Positions 51,529 through 59,590 of a DNA stretch of 64,000 bases are shown piece after piece. The notes beneath the pieces are model-generated. The model was not told the origin of the DNA, ran no database searches, and saw only the letters and a list, made by a program, of their open reading frames with translations. Positions within the stretch are counted from its first letter, which is position 1. Each line of letters starts with the position of its first letter. The stretch comes from JACOTK01 sp963743945 (GTDB taxonomy: Bacteria; Actinomycetota; Acidimicrobiia; Acidimicrobiales; CADCSY01): positions 124,001 through 188,000 of the forward strand of contig CAVURO010000004.1 of NCBI GenBank assembly GCA_963743945.1, given 5' to 3'. The translations under genes and the position numbers were made by a program.

Positions 51529-51951
51529 ATGCACCGTTTCCTGCGATCAGGGTTGGCCGGCGGCGGGGCCGTGGCGATTGCTCTTGCTCTCGGGGCCTGT
51601 GGTGCCGATCAGAACCCCACGCTGGACGCCGATCAAACCACCAGGCCGTCCGACGGTGTGACGACCTCGAGCACCCTTGCGCCGAACGTGAAGCGCTTCG
51701 TCGTGTCGGTGACGGGGAACAAGGTGGATGGAGGCCCACAGGTCCTCGAGGTCAAGGTGGGTGATCCGGTCCGCGTCGAGGTCACCAGCGACACGGCCAA
51801 CGAGGTGCACGTGCACGGCTACGACCTCACGGGCACCCTCGACCCGGCCAAGACCACCCGCATCGACCTGGTCGCCGACAAGGCCGGGCAGTGGGAGATC
51901 GAGCTCCACGACGGCAACGTCCTGTTGGCCACCCTGCGGGTCGACCCCTGA
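51529..51951 (+). CDS. Lipoprotein with cupredoxin-like domain
   Basis: 140 aa. A signal peptide with a lipobox (AIALALGAC, modified Cys near residue 24) is followed by a Thr/Ser-rich linker and a small beta domain resembling the cupredoxin-like domain of EfeO-type proteins (FVVSVTGNKVDGGPQVLEVKVGD, VHVHGYDLTGTL, AGQWEIELHDGNVLLATL). Histidines in EVHVHGYD and ELHDG may bind metal. Good ribosome site GAGAGGAG. The stop overlaps the start of the next gene (TGATG). Confidence 0.75.
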   Translation: MHRFLRSGLAGGGAVAIALALGACGADQNPTLDADQTTRPSDGVTTSSTLAPNVKRFVVSVTGNKVDGGPQVLEVKVGDPVRVEVTSDTANEVHVHGYDLTGTLDPAKTTRIDLVADKAGQWEIELHDGNVLLATLRVDP

Positions 51952-53273
51952 TGCAGCTCGGGGCCGTCCTGGCCCACGGGGTCGGCGGACGCTCCGACCT
52001 GCCCCTCCCTGTTTGGCTCTTCGCCTACGGCGCAGGCTCCGCCCTGTTGATCTCGTTCGTGACGCTGCACATCCTGTGGCGACGACCCCGTCTCGACACG
52101 TTGAGCGCCGGGGTCTCCGCTCCGGCCTGGATGGCGACCGTGGTGCGTCCGGCAGCCTTCATCACACGCGCCCTCGGCCTCGTCGCGTTCGGGGTGGTGC
52201 TCGCCGCCGCATGGTTCGGCGACGAGAGCCCTGCGGCGAACATCGCACCGATCCTGGTGTACGTGATCTTCTGGGTGGGTCTGCAGGCAGGCTCGTTCCT
52301 CCTCGGCGACATCTGGTCACGCCTCAGCCCGTGGGACACGTTGGCTCTCGGCTTCGAGAAGCTTCGCCGTCCTCACCGGGCCGGGCCAGGTGGGACGGGG
52401 ACGGGTGGAACGCACTGGCCGGCGGCAGTGGGCATCGCCGGCTTCGTCTGGATGGAGCTCTGCTATCACGACCCGTCATCGCCACGGGTCCTCGGGGTGG
52501 CGCTCGCCCTCTACAGCTTGGCGATGGCAGTCGTCGTCGCCCGTCACGGCAGGGCAGGACTTCGTACCGCCGACCCGTTTGCCGCCTGGTTCGCCCTGCT
52601 CGGCGCGATGGCACCGTTCTTTCGAGACGACCACGGCGCGTTGCGACTGCGTTGGCCCTTCACCGGTCTCGCCTCCGTACGTCCACGATCGGGAACCCTC
52701 GGGCTCGTCATGGTCGTGTTGGGTTCCACGGCTTTCGACGGCCTGTCACGCACGGCCTGGTGGCGCGACCTCGCTGCGGGCCGGACCGGGTGGGGTGCAA
52801 CGGCGGTGGCGACACTGGGCCTTGCCGCGACGGTGGCGGCCATGGTCGCCATCTATGTCGCCTCCATGAGCGCTGCAGGCCGGATCAGCGGTCGAGGACC
52901 CGCCGATCTCCGGGTGGCCTTTCTTTCGTCGCTCGTTCCCATAGCGTTGGCCTATGCGATCGGCCACTACTTCAGCCTCTTCGTGTTCGAGGGCCAACAG
53001 GCCATCGCGATGGCCTCGGACCCGCTCGGCAGGGGATGGGACCTGTTCGGGACCATCGACTGGGCCATCAACTACCGGCTTCTCTCGACCGACGTCATCG
53101 CGTGGGTCCAGGTGAGCGCCATCGTGACCGGCCACGTCGCCGGCGTCGTCGTCGCCCATGACCGTGCCGTATCGAGGTTCGAGCTCGCCACGGCAACCCG
53201 CAGCCAACTTCCCCTGCTCGCCGTGATGGTCGCCTACACCGTTGGCGGCCTCGCTCTGCTGTTGGGAGCCTGA
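51951..53273 (+). CDS. Polytopic membrane protein of unknown function
   Basis: 440 aa with about ten to twelve hydrophobic segments, e.g. WLFAYGAGSALLISFVTLHIL near the N-terminus and LPLLAVMVAYTVGGLALLLGA at the end. Conserved-looking blocks are FWVGLQAGSFLLGDIWSRLSPWDT and FRDDHGALRLRWPF. Coupled to the lipoprotein gene by TGATG and followed 4 nt later by a small membrane protein. The three may form one envelope system, possibly for metal handling; function is unknown. Confidence 0.72.
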   Translation: MQLGAVLAHGVGGRSDLPLPVWLFAYGAGSALLISFVTLHILWRRPRLDTLSAGVSAPAWMATVVRPAAFITRALGLVAFGVVLAAAWFGDESPAANIAPILVYVIFWVGLQAGSFLLGDIWSRLSPWDTLALGFEKLRRPHRAGPGGTGTGGTHWPAAVGIAGFVWMELCYHDPSSPRVLGVALALYSLAMAVVVARHGRAGLRTADPFAAWFALLGAMAPFFRDDHGALRLRWPFTGLASVRPRSGTLGLVMVVLGSTAFDGLSRTAWWRDLAAGRTGWGATAVATLGLAATVAAMVAIYVASMSAAGRISGRGPADLRVAFLSSLVPIALAYAIGHYFSLFVFEGQQAIAMASDPLGRGWDLFGTIDWAINYRLLSTDVIAWVQVSAIVTGHVAGVVVAHDRAVSRFELATATRSQLPLLAVMVAYTVGGLALLLGA

Positions 53274-53277
53274 GACC

Positions 53278-53523
53278 ATGATGCCGTTGATCGCCCATCA
53301 GGGAGGCTGGGACGAGGCCATCTACGTGGCCGTTCCGCTCGTGGTCTTCGCCGCGCTGCTGCGCATCGCGAAGGGGCGAGCCCAGCGCGAGGCGGACGCG
53401 GAGCACTTGGCCCGGCATTCGGACGACGCCGTCGAAGCGGCCGCGTCGCCGGTCACGGAGGACCCACGACCTCGCGACGAGTCCCGGGCTTCCTCACCGG
53501 TCGACCCCGACCTGCCGATCTAG
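53278..53523 (+). CDS. Small single-pass membrane protein
   Basis: 81 aa from the ATG at 53278: short N-terminus, one TM helix (IYVAVPLVVFAALLRIA), then a charged tail (GRAQREADAEHLARHSDDA). No family recognised. Tight spacing to both neighbours supports it as a real operon member. Confidence 0.65.
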   Translation: MMPLIAHQGGWDEAIYVAVPLVVFAALLRIAKGRAQREADAEHLARHSDDAVEAAASPVTEDPRPRDESRASSPVDPDLPI

Positions 53524-53528
53524 CACCC

Positions 53529-55076
53529 GTGGCCCACATTCTGCGTCGTTGCCCTCTCGACGAGGAGTTGCTCGAACGATGGGTCAGGCCACGGGACGAC
53601 CTGGTCGCCGAGCGCCTGAGCGCACGAACGCACTCGGATGGCCACACGGCGGCGACCTGGACCTTCGAGGCCGTGCACGGCCCGGTCCGACGATATCGCC
53701 GGACCGTGACCGCCGAGGGCGACCGGCTCACGGTCGCCACGGACTATGCACTCGGCATTCCGTACTTCGGATGGCTCGTGGCCCTTCCCTTTCGTCGCAC
53801 GATGGCGCGTCCACCGGCGTCCGAGGGTGAGGGGGGTCGACAGCCCTGGTGGGCGCCCCCCGATCGTCTGGACCACCGAGGTGCAGCGGTGCTCGCCACG
53901 CTGGCCGCCGCCACGCTGATGTCGGGCTACCTCGGAACGCTCATCACCCAGACGATCACCTACGTCGCCGACGACTTCGGGCTCGACACCACGCATCGGC
54001 AAAGCCTGGTGCTCGCGTTCCTGCGCACCGGCATCGTCATCGCACTCGCGCTGACGACCATGGCCGATCGAGTCGGCCGACGGCGGGTGCTCATCTGGAC
54101 CGCAGCGGCGGGCTCGTTGGCGGGCGGGCTCGGGGCGCTGGCCCCGCAGCTGGAGTGGCTGATCGGCGCACAGCTCATCTCGCGGGCCATGGCCACCGCG
54201 CTCGCGGTGATCATCGGCGTGGTCGCCGCCGAGGAGATGCCCAAGGGTTCGCGCGCCTACGCCGCGAGCCTGCTGGCCATGAGCGCGGCGCTCGGGGCGG
54301 GACTGTGCGTCATGCTCCTCCCCCTCGCCGATCTCGGCACAAACGGGTGGCGCCTGATCCATGGTCTCGTGATCCTGGGGCTCCCGCTGTCCTTCTCGAT
54401 CTCGAGGCACCTGCCGGAATCCCGCCGCTTCGTCGCACCCCATCGCGAGGTCTCGCTCTCGGGACACGGCAGGAGGTTGGTCCTCCTTGCGGTCTCCGGC
54501 GTGCTGCTCCTCTCCTTTGCGACCCCTGCTTCGCAGTTCCAGAACGAGTTCCTGCGTGACGAACGGGGCATGTCGGCCGCGGCGATCAGCCTCTTCACCC
54601 TGCTGACGGTGACCCCCGCAGGCATCGGCCTCGTGATCGGCGGCCACCTTGCGGACACCCGGGGGCGTCGCCGAATCGGCGCCGTGGGCGTGGTCGGCGG
54701 CACCTTGTTGACCCTCGGCATCTACTTTGCCGAGGGATGGGCGATGTGGGCGTGGTCCCTGGTGGCGGGCATCGTGGGCGGACTGGCCATTCCGGTCCTT
54801 GCGGTCTACGGTCCCGAGCTGTTCCCCACCTCGTTGCGCGGAAGGGCAAACGGCATCATCACGCTCTTCAACGTCATCGGCAGCGTTGTGGGGCTCCTCA
54901 TCGGTGGCGTGCTGGCCGATCATCTGGGCCTGAGCAGGGGCCTCGCGGTCCTGGCCGTCGGGCCCCTGATCCTGGGGGTGCTGTTCGTCACCCTGTATCC
55001 CGAGACGGCACGGCTCGACCTCGACGAGCTCAACCCCGAGGACCGTCCCGCCCTGCCGCCGGCACACCAGGGCTGA
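53529..55076 (+). CDS. MFS transporter with an N-terminal soluble extension
   Basis: 515 aa, GTG start 5 nt after the previous stop. Residues 1-95 are soluble (TFEAVHGPVRRYRRTVTAEG), resembling a small SRPBCC/START-like fold, and are followed by about twelve TM helices of a sugar-porter-like MFS protein: motif A TTMADRVGRRRVLIWTAA, and in the second half GGHLADTRGRRRIGAVG and LFPTSLRGRANGIITLFNVIG. The substrate is unknown. The N-terminal piece is not part of the usual MFS fold and might sense or bind a ligand. Confidence 0.8.
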   Translation: MAHILRRCPLDEELLERWVRPRDDLVAERLSARTHSDGHTAATWTFEAVHGPVRRYRRTVTAEGDRLTVATDYALGIPYFGWLVALPFRRTMARPPASEGEGGRQPWWAPPDRLDHRGAAVLATLAAATLMSGYLGTLITQTITYVADDFGLDTTHRQSLVLAFLRTGIVIALALTTMADRVGRRRVLIWTAAAGSLAGGLGALAPQLEWLIGAQLISRAMATALAVIIGVVAAEEMPKGSRAYAASLLAMSAALGAGLCVMLLPLADLGTNGWRLIHGLVILGLPLSFSISRHLPESRRFVAPHREVSLSGHGRRLVLLAVSGVLLLSFATPASQFQNEFLRDERGMSAAAISLFTLLTVTPAGIGLVIGGHLADTRGRRRIGAVGVVGGTLLTLGIYFAEGWAMWAWSLVAGIVGGLAIPVLAVYGPELFPTSLRGRANGIITLFNVIGSVVGLLIGGVLADHLGLSRGLAVLAVGPLILGVLFVTLYPETARLDLDELNPEDRPALPPAHQG

Positions 55077-55140
55077 GACGACGACCTCCCGCCGCACCCG
55101 ATGGCGAGCGCGGGACGGGATCAGATCGGCGTGGGACGGG

Positions 55141-55719
55141 TCAGACCGACGTGAGCCAGGCGCGGACCATCGCCGTGATCGCCTCATCGGCGCCCGAGAG
55201 ATCGTGGCGTGCGCCCTCGACCCATTCGATCGTGACCGGACCGGGAATGGCCTCGACCGCAGCAGTCAGCTCCTCGGGAGTGCCGAAGGGGTCACGGGTT
55301 CCCGAGATGAACAGGCACGGTAGGTTCAGACGGGGAAAGTGCTCGACGCGGAGACGTTCGGGCTTTCCCGGTGGGTGCAGCGGATAGCTGATCAGCACGA
55401 GACCCTTGGACGCCAGGCCCTCGGCCACCGCCATCGAACAGATGCGCCCGCCCATGGACCGCCCGCCCAGCACGACCCGCTCGGGATCGACGCCGGTCCG
55501 GCCGGTCAGATCGCCGACGGCTTCGACCACGGCCGCAATCAGCTTCGGAGCCCGATCGGGCGCCTTTCGGCCCTCGCGTCGATAGGGAAAATCGAGTCGG
55601 CACACGTGCAGGGGTGCGACCCCCTCCTCGATGGCCACGAGCGTGTGGTGGTCGCGGTCGCTCCCCGCTCCGGGCGTGAGCAGCAGGGCTTCTGCTGCGC
55701 CGGCGCCTGATCGGCTCAT
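55141..55719 (-). CDS. Alpha/beta hydrolase (KANL3/Tex30-like)
   Basis: 192 aa. LLLTPGAGSDRDHHTLVAIEE near the start, nucleophile elbow GGRSMGGRICS, acid Asp in FISGTRDPFGTPEEL and His in EGARHDLSG. This is the small dienelactone-hydrolase-like family with no defined substrate. The ATG at 55719 overlaps the stop of the upstream J-domain gene by 4 nt (ATGA). The MFS gene converges on it across a 64-bp gap that holds a 21-bp imperfect repeat. Confidence 0.82.
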   Translation of the reverse strand: MSRSGAGAAEALLLTPGAGSDRDHHTLVAIEEGVAPLHVCRLDFPYRREGRKAPDRAPKLIAAVVEAVGDLTGRTGVDPERVVLGGRSMGGRICSMAVAEGLASKGLVLISYPLHPPGKPERLRVEHFPRLNLPCLFISGTRDPFGTPEELTAAVEAIPGPVTIEWVEGARHDLSGADEAITAMVRAWLTSV

Positions 55720-56480
55720 GAACCTCGGGCCTCGTCACGTGCGAGCAAATCGTCGAGCAGGATGCTCCGCGCGTCGGCAAGTTCGACGATGCGTTGGCCC
55801 GCGTCCTCCGTCACGCCGCCGTGATCGGGGTGCGCCTCTCGCAGGAGCTCACGAAACCGGCGCTGGATGTCCTTACGAGTCGGCGTCTCGCGAACGTCGA
55901 GGTCCACCTCCACGTCATCGGCGAATCGAAGCGTCACGAGCGCCCACGCCAAGGGATCGCCGAGCACGATCGAAAGCTCCGACCGGGCGCCGGAGCCGCC
56001 GGAGCCGCCGGACAGATAGGCGAACAACAACGCGTCGACGGGTCCCTGCCAGGTGATCGAGCGTCGAAGCAGGGGGACCACCTCCCTCCGGACGGGGGGC
56101 GCCATCTCGCCGGCCGCGTACACCGCGCCGAGCACCTGCGAAGCGGGGCCGGCGTGGTCGTCGAAGGTCGCCTCCAGTCGTCCGTCCCGGTCGTGGAGGC
56201 GGTGGCGGCTGCGGGCGAGCCCGATGCGATCGACCTGAAAACGATGCCGCAGCCGGGGCTGGGCGATGCGCCGACCGCGCTCGACGTCGTGGAGGAGCTT
56301 CTGCAGCTCGGGGATCATCTCGGGGTCGAGGTCCTGGGCATGTGCCGCAACCACCGCCCCGAGCAGCAGGCCGCCGGCGCCGGGAGCCGGATCGGTGGGC
56401 AAGAGGCTGTGACCCAGGGCGACCCTGCGGGTGGGGGCAATCGGTCGACTGTGCCAGATCTCCAACTCCGCGAGCAGCAC
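55716..56480 (-). CDS. Protein with a C-terminal J domain
   Basis: 254 aa. The C-terminal 60 residues form a J domain (TPTRKDIQRRFRELLREAHPDHGG) with the HPD tripeptide needed to stimulate a DnaK ATPase. The N-terminal 190 residues match no family I recognise and include a short GGSGGSG linker. It may bring DnaK to a specific client. The GTG at 56480 is 6 nt behind TACCGT. Confidence 0.78.
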   Translation of the reverse strand: MLLAELEIWHSRPIAPTRRVALGHSLLPTDPAPGAGGLLLGAVVAAHAQDLDPEMIPELQKLLHDVERGRRIAQPRLRHRFQVDRIGLARSRHRLHDRDGRLEATFDDHAGPASQVLGAVYAAGEMAPPVRREVVPLLRRSITWQGPVDALLFAYLSGGSGGSGARSELSIVLGDPLAWALVTLRFADDVEVDLDVRETPTRKDIQRRFRELLREAHPDHGGVTEDAGQRIVELADARSILLDDLLARDEARGS

Positions 56481-56486
56481 CTCACC

Positions 56487-56492
56487 ACGGTA
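56487..56492 (-). promoter_or_regulatory. -10 box of the J-domain gene (leaderless type)
   Basis: TACCGT with 6 nt to the GTG at 56480. Confidence 0.5.
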
Positions 56493-56530
56493 GCGGGAGG
56501 AACACGCTCGGCAGGCACCGCAAGCGGGCG

Positions 56531-56639
56531 CAGGTCGGCCGGTGGACAGGTCGGCCGGTGGACAGGTCGGCCGGTGGACAGGTCGGCCGGTGCAGGTCGG
56601 CCGGTGGCAGGTCAGCCGGTGTGCAGGTCAGCCGGTGTG
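56531..56639. repeat. Seven tandem repeats of about 16 bp at the peptidase stop codon
   Basis: Units of the form CAGGTCGGCCGGTGGA with period 16 (two units are 14 and 15 bp). The stop of the S9 peptidase (minus-strand TGA, 56630-56628) lies in the last unit; the next unit carries TGA again in another frame. The array fills most of the 147-bp gap to the J-domain gene. Confidence 0.92.
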
Positions 56640-58796
56640 CACGTCGGGGCTCGCATCAAGGACGTGGCGCTCGAGGACGTGGCGCTCGAGAAACGTCTCG
56701 ACGCGTGCGAGCTCGTCCATCACCGTCTCCGGGCGACCCCACCCGTGGCCTTCGCCCTCGTAGAGGTGCAGCTCGACCGTGCGACCCAACGCTGCGAGCT
56801 GATCGGCGATGGCCTGCGATTGCGCAGGCGGGACGACCTTGTCGTCGAGGCCTTGGAGGATCAGGAGGGGGTCCACGATGTCGCCGGCACGATTGACCGG
56901 TGAGCGGCGGCGATAGCGATCCTCCTGTTCGGGTAGGGGCCCCACCAGGGAGTCGAGATAGTGGGCCTCGAAGCGATGCGTGGTCAGCGCCAGATCCACC
57001 AGGTCGGCGACCCCGTAGAGGTCCACGCCGGCAGCGCACAACCCGGGGTGCGACGCAAGCAGATTGAGCACGGTGAACCCGCCGGCGGAGCCACCCATTA
57101 CGACCAGACGCCGCCGGTCGCCCCAACCGTTGGCAACCGCCGCCCGCAGCCCTGCAGCGACATCGGTGACATCGAGCTCTCCCCATCGTCCCGCCAGAGC
57201 CTGGACGAAGGCACGACCGTGACCCGTTGAGCCGCGGTGATCGGGCACCAGCACGGCCCAGCCCCGTTCGACCCAGTACGCGATGCGTGCGTTGAACGAC
57301 ACGCCCCATTGGTCGGTCGGTCCCCCGTGCACCCATGCGATCAGCGGCGGCGCATGCCCGTCGGGCGCCGTGTCGTCGGGTGCCGTGTCGTCGGGCGCCG
57401 TGTCGTCGGGTGCCGTGTCGTCGGGCGCCGTGTCGTCGGGTGCCGGGTCGGCGGGGCCGGCGGGGCGTGGACGATACAGACGACCGGGGATCGACGTGCC
57501 GTCGTCGCTCGCCCAGCGCACCACCTCGGGCTCCACGAGATCGGCCTCCTCGAAGCCCGCCACAGGACCGACCGCAAGCGTCTCACGGCTCGGGAGGTTG
57601 ATCCCTTCCCAACCCACCACGCACGTCGGCGTTCGAGCACCGCTGCGCACGGCCACGAGACGATCGCCCTCCAGAGGATCGCCCACCCAGTGGAGGCCCC
57701 CGTGAAGGCCCCGGGACACCTGCCTCCGCAGGCCGGGCTCGTCCCCGTCGATCGCGACGATCTGCAGGGATCCGAAGCCATCCTCGTTGCGGCAGTAGGC
57801 AACCGAGGCGCTGTCGGGCGACCATGCCCATGAACGCTGTCCCTGACCCCACGACGGACCTCCGTGCTCGTTGGCCTCGACGACGAGGGGGACGGGGTCG
57901 TCACCTTCGGGCCAACGACACCCCCATAGGTTGAGCCGACCACCCTCACCCGCGTCGCAGAGGAAGCCGAGCCAGTCGCCGTCAGGAGAGAAGCGCGGTT
58001 GTTGCACCTCCACGCCCTCACCGCCGGCGATCACCCTGGGCCCGCCGGATCCGTCGGCGCGACGAACCACGATGCGACTCGCATCCCACGGCATGGCGGG
58101 CACATCCCACTCGTGCCATGCCACCCACACGCCGTCGGGGGACCACGTGGGGTCGAAGCAGAAATCGACGTCGCCCGAGAGGCGGACCGGGCCCGAGCCC
58201 CGATCATCCGAGCCCCGATCATCCGAGCCCTGATCATCCGAGCCCTGATCATCCGAGGCGATCGCCGACCCTGTGGGCCCGGTGGACCCGGTGGACCCGG
58301 TGGACCCCATCCCATCCATCACGTCGAGGCCGATGACCTCGACATGATGGGCGTCGACCACGTAGGCCACCGCCCGCGAATCGGGCGAGACCGAGGGAGC
58401 CGCCAGGAGGCCATCGGCGATGCATCGCGCAGGTCCTCCCCGGGCCGGCTGCAACCACAGGCCCCCGCCCTGCTCGCCGCCGCCTGCAGCGGCGTAGACC
58501 AGCGCGCTGCCGTTCGGCAGCCAGTCGAAAGCGCCGCCCCCATAGGCACGGGAGGGCACTGCCGATGGGGCCGAGGTCAAAACGGTCTCGGGGCCCCAAC
58601 CGCCACCCGACCGACGTTCGCGAACCACCAGTGCGCCGCGCCCCGCCGTGGTGGCCAGGAAGGCGAGTCGGCGGCCGTCGCGTGAGAGACGGGGCTCGGC
58701 GACCACCCGCCCGTACGCGCACATGGCAGCCGAGATCCGCGGTGGTCCGGACCCGGCCATTCGATCGCCGGACTCGGCCATTTGATCGTTCGACAC
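56628..58796 (-). CDS. S9 family peptidase (prolyl oligopeptidase/dipeptidyl peptidase type)
   Basis: Serine peptidase of 722 aa. A beta-propeller of TolB/WD40-like repeats (FSPDGDWLGFLCDAG, WSPDSASVAYCRN) is followed by an alpha/beta hydrolase domain with nucleophile MGGSAGGFTVLNLL, Asp in LQGLDDKVVPPAQS and His in EGEGHGWGRPETV. Inside the propeller and linker are several repeats: GST units, DDQGS/DDRGS units and six APDDT units. No signal peptide, so probably cytoplasmic. The GTG at 58796 is 6 nt behind CATGAT; further upstream starts would overlap the divergent ABC promoter. Confidence 0.88.
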   Translation of the reverse strand: MSNDQMAESGDRMAGSGPPRISAAMCAYGRVVAEPRLSRDGRRLAFLATTAGRGALVVRERRSGGGWGPETVLTSAPSAVPSRAYGGGAFDWLPNGSALVYAAAGGGEQGGGLWLQPARGGPARCIADGLLAAPSVSPDSRAVAYVVDAHHVEVIGLDVMDGMGSTGSTGSTGPTGSAIASDDQGSDDQGSDDRGSDDRGSGPVRLSGDVDFCFDPTWSPDGVWVAWHEWDVPAMPWDASRIVVRRADGSGGPRVIAGGEGVEVQQPRFSPDGDWLGFLCDAGEGGRLNLWGCRWPEGDDPVPLVVEANEHGGPSWGQGQRSWAWSPDSASVAYCRNEDGFGSLQIVAIDGDEPGLRRQVSRGLHGGLHWVGDPLEGDRLVAVRSGARTPTCVVGWEGINLPSRETLAVGPVAGFEEADLVEPEVVRWASDDGTSIPGRLYRPRPAGPADPAPDDTAPDDTAPDDTAPDDTAPDDTAPDGHAPPLIAWVHGGPTDQWGVSFNARIAYWVERGWAVLVPDHRGSTGHGRAFVQALAGRWGELDVTDVAAGLRAAVANGWGDRRRLVVMGGSAGGFTVLNLLASHPGLCAAGVDLYGVADLVDLALTTHRFEAHYLDSLVGPLPEQEDRYRRRSPVNRAGDIVDPLLILQGLDDKVVPPAQSQAIADQLAALGRTVELHLYEGEGHGWGRPETVMDELARVETFLERHVLERHVLDASPDVHTG
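57361..57450. repeat. Six 15-bp tandem repeats in the S9 peptidase gene
   Basis: Unit TCGGGCGCCGTGTCG, six copies that alternate C/T at one position, encoding APDDT units in the linker before the catalytic domain. In-frame period. Confidence 0.93.
58194..58253. repeat. Four 15-bp tandem repeats in the S9 peptidase gene
   Basis: Unit CGAGCCCCGATCATC, four copies, encoding DDQGS and DDRGS units; directly beside it (about 58270-58306) is a 9-bp repeat encoding GST units. All in frame, forming one acidic, flexible insert. Confidence 0.92.
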
Positions 58797-58802
58797 CCCG
58801 AG

Positions 58803-58808
58803 ATCATG
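58803..58808 (-). promoter_or_regulatory. Possible -10 box of the S9 peptidase gene
   Basis: CATGAT with 6 nt to the GTG at 58796; same form as the box at 18419. Confidence 0.35.
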
Positions 58809-58820
58809 GCCGAAAGTCTC

Positions 58821-58849
58821 GTGACACGGCGGCGGGTCATCGCTAGGGT
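58821..58849 (+). promoter_or_regulatory. Promoter of the ABC transporter operon
   Basis: -35 GTGACA (58821-58826), 17-bp spacer, -10 TAGGGT (58844-58849), 8 nt to the ATG at 58858. Leaderless or nearly so. Confidence 0.65.
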
Positions 58850-58857
58850 CGCTGTGC

Positions 58858-59589
58858 ATGACTCCCCCGGCCGCTGCGCGAGCCCTCAACGCGACCAAGA
58901 TCTACGGCAGGGGCGACACGGCGGTCCACGCGCTCTCGGACGTTTCGGTCGAGCTGCACGCCGGGCGCTTCACCGCCATCATGGGCCCGTCGGGCTCGGG
59001 CAAGTCCACGCTGATGCACTGCTTCGCCGGGCTCGACACCTTGACGTCGGGACAGATGTTCCTCGGCGACACGGAGCTCTCGCAGCTCGATGAGAAGGCG
59101 CTGACCCTCCTGCGCCGTGACCATGTGGGCTTCGTGTTCCAGGCCTACAACCTGGTGCCCACGCTCACCGCGCTCGAGAACATCACCCTCCCCATGACCC
59201 TGGGCGGTCACAAGCCCGACCAGGCCTGGCTCGACAAGGTCGTCAAGACGCTCGGACTCGGCGACCGCCTCTCCCATCGACCGTCCGAGCTCTCGGGCGG
59301 CCAGCAGCAGCGGGTTGCGGTCGCCCGCGCCCTGGCGGGTCGTCCGCAGATCATCTTCGCCGACGAGCCGACGGGCAATCTCGACTCACGATCGGGCGCC
59401 GACGTGCTCCGATTCCTGCGCAACGCCGTGGACGAGTTCGCCCAGACCATCGTGATGGTGACCCACGACCCGGGCGCCGCCAGTGGGGCCGACCGGGTCA
59501 TCTTCCTCGCGGATGGCGCGGTCGTCGGCGATCTGGAGGAGCCGACGACCGACGAAGTGCTCGAACGCATGCGGATGTTCGGACCCTGA
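58858..59589 (+). CDS. ABC transporter ATP-binding protein (MacB/LolD type)
   Basis: 243 aa. Walker A MGPSGSGKSTLMHC, Q-loop FVFQAYNLVPTLTALENI, signature ELSGGQQQRVAVARAL, Walker B IIFADEPTGNLDS and H-loop VMVTHDP. The long family insert after the Q-loop and the LTALENITLPM pattern place it with MacB/LolD/FtsE-like ATPases, which drive mechanotransmission rather than classical transport. The partner permease starts 1 nt after its stop. Confidence 0.94.
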   Translation: MTPPAAARALNATKIYGRGDTAVHALSDVSVELHAGRFTAIMGPSGSGKSTLMHCFAGLDTLTSGQMFLGDTELSQLDEKALTLLRRDHVGFVFQAYNLVPTLTALENITLPMTLGGHKPDQAWLDKVVKTLGLGDRLSHRPSELSGGQQQRVAVARALAGRPQIIFADEPTGNLDSRSGADVLRFLRNAVDEFAQTIVMVTHDPGAASGADRVIFLADGAVVGDLEEPTTDEVLERMRMFGP

Positions 59590-59590
59590 C

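Noticed and set aside
56531..56639. Repeat array considered as a CRISPR
   Set aside because: Units are 16 bp, directly adjacent and without spacers; no cas genes are in the window.
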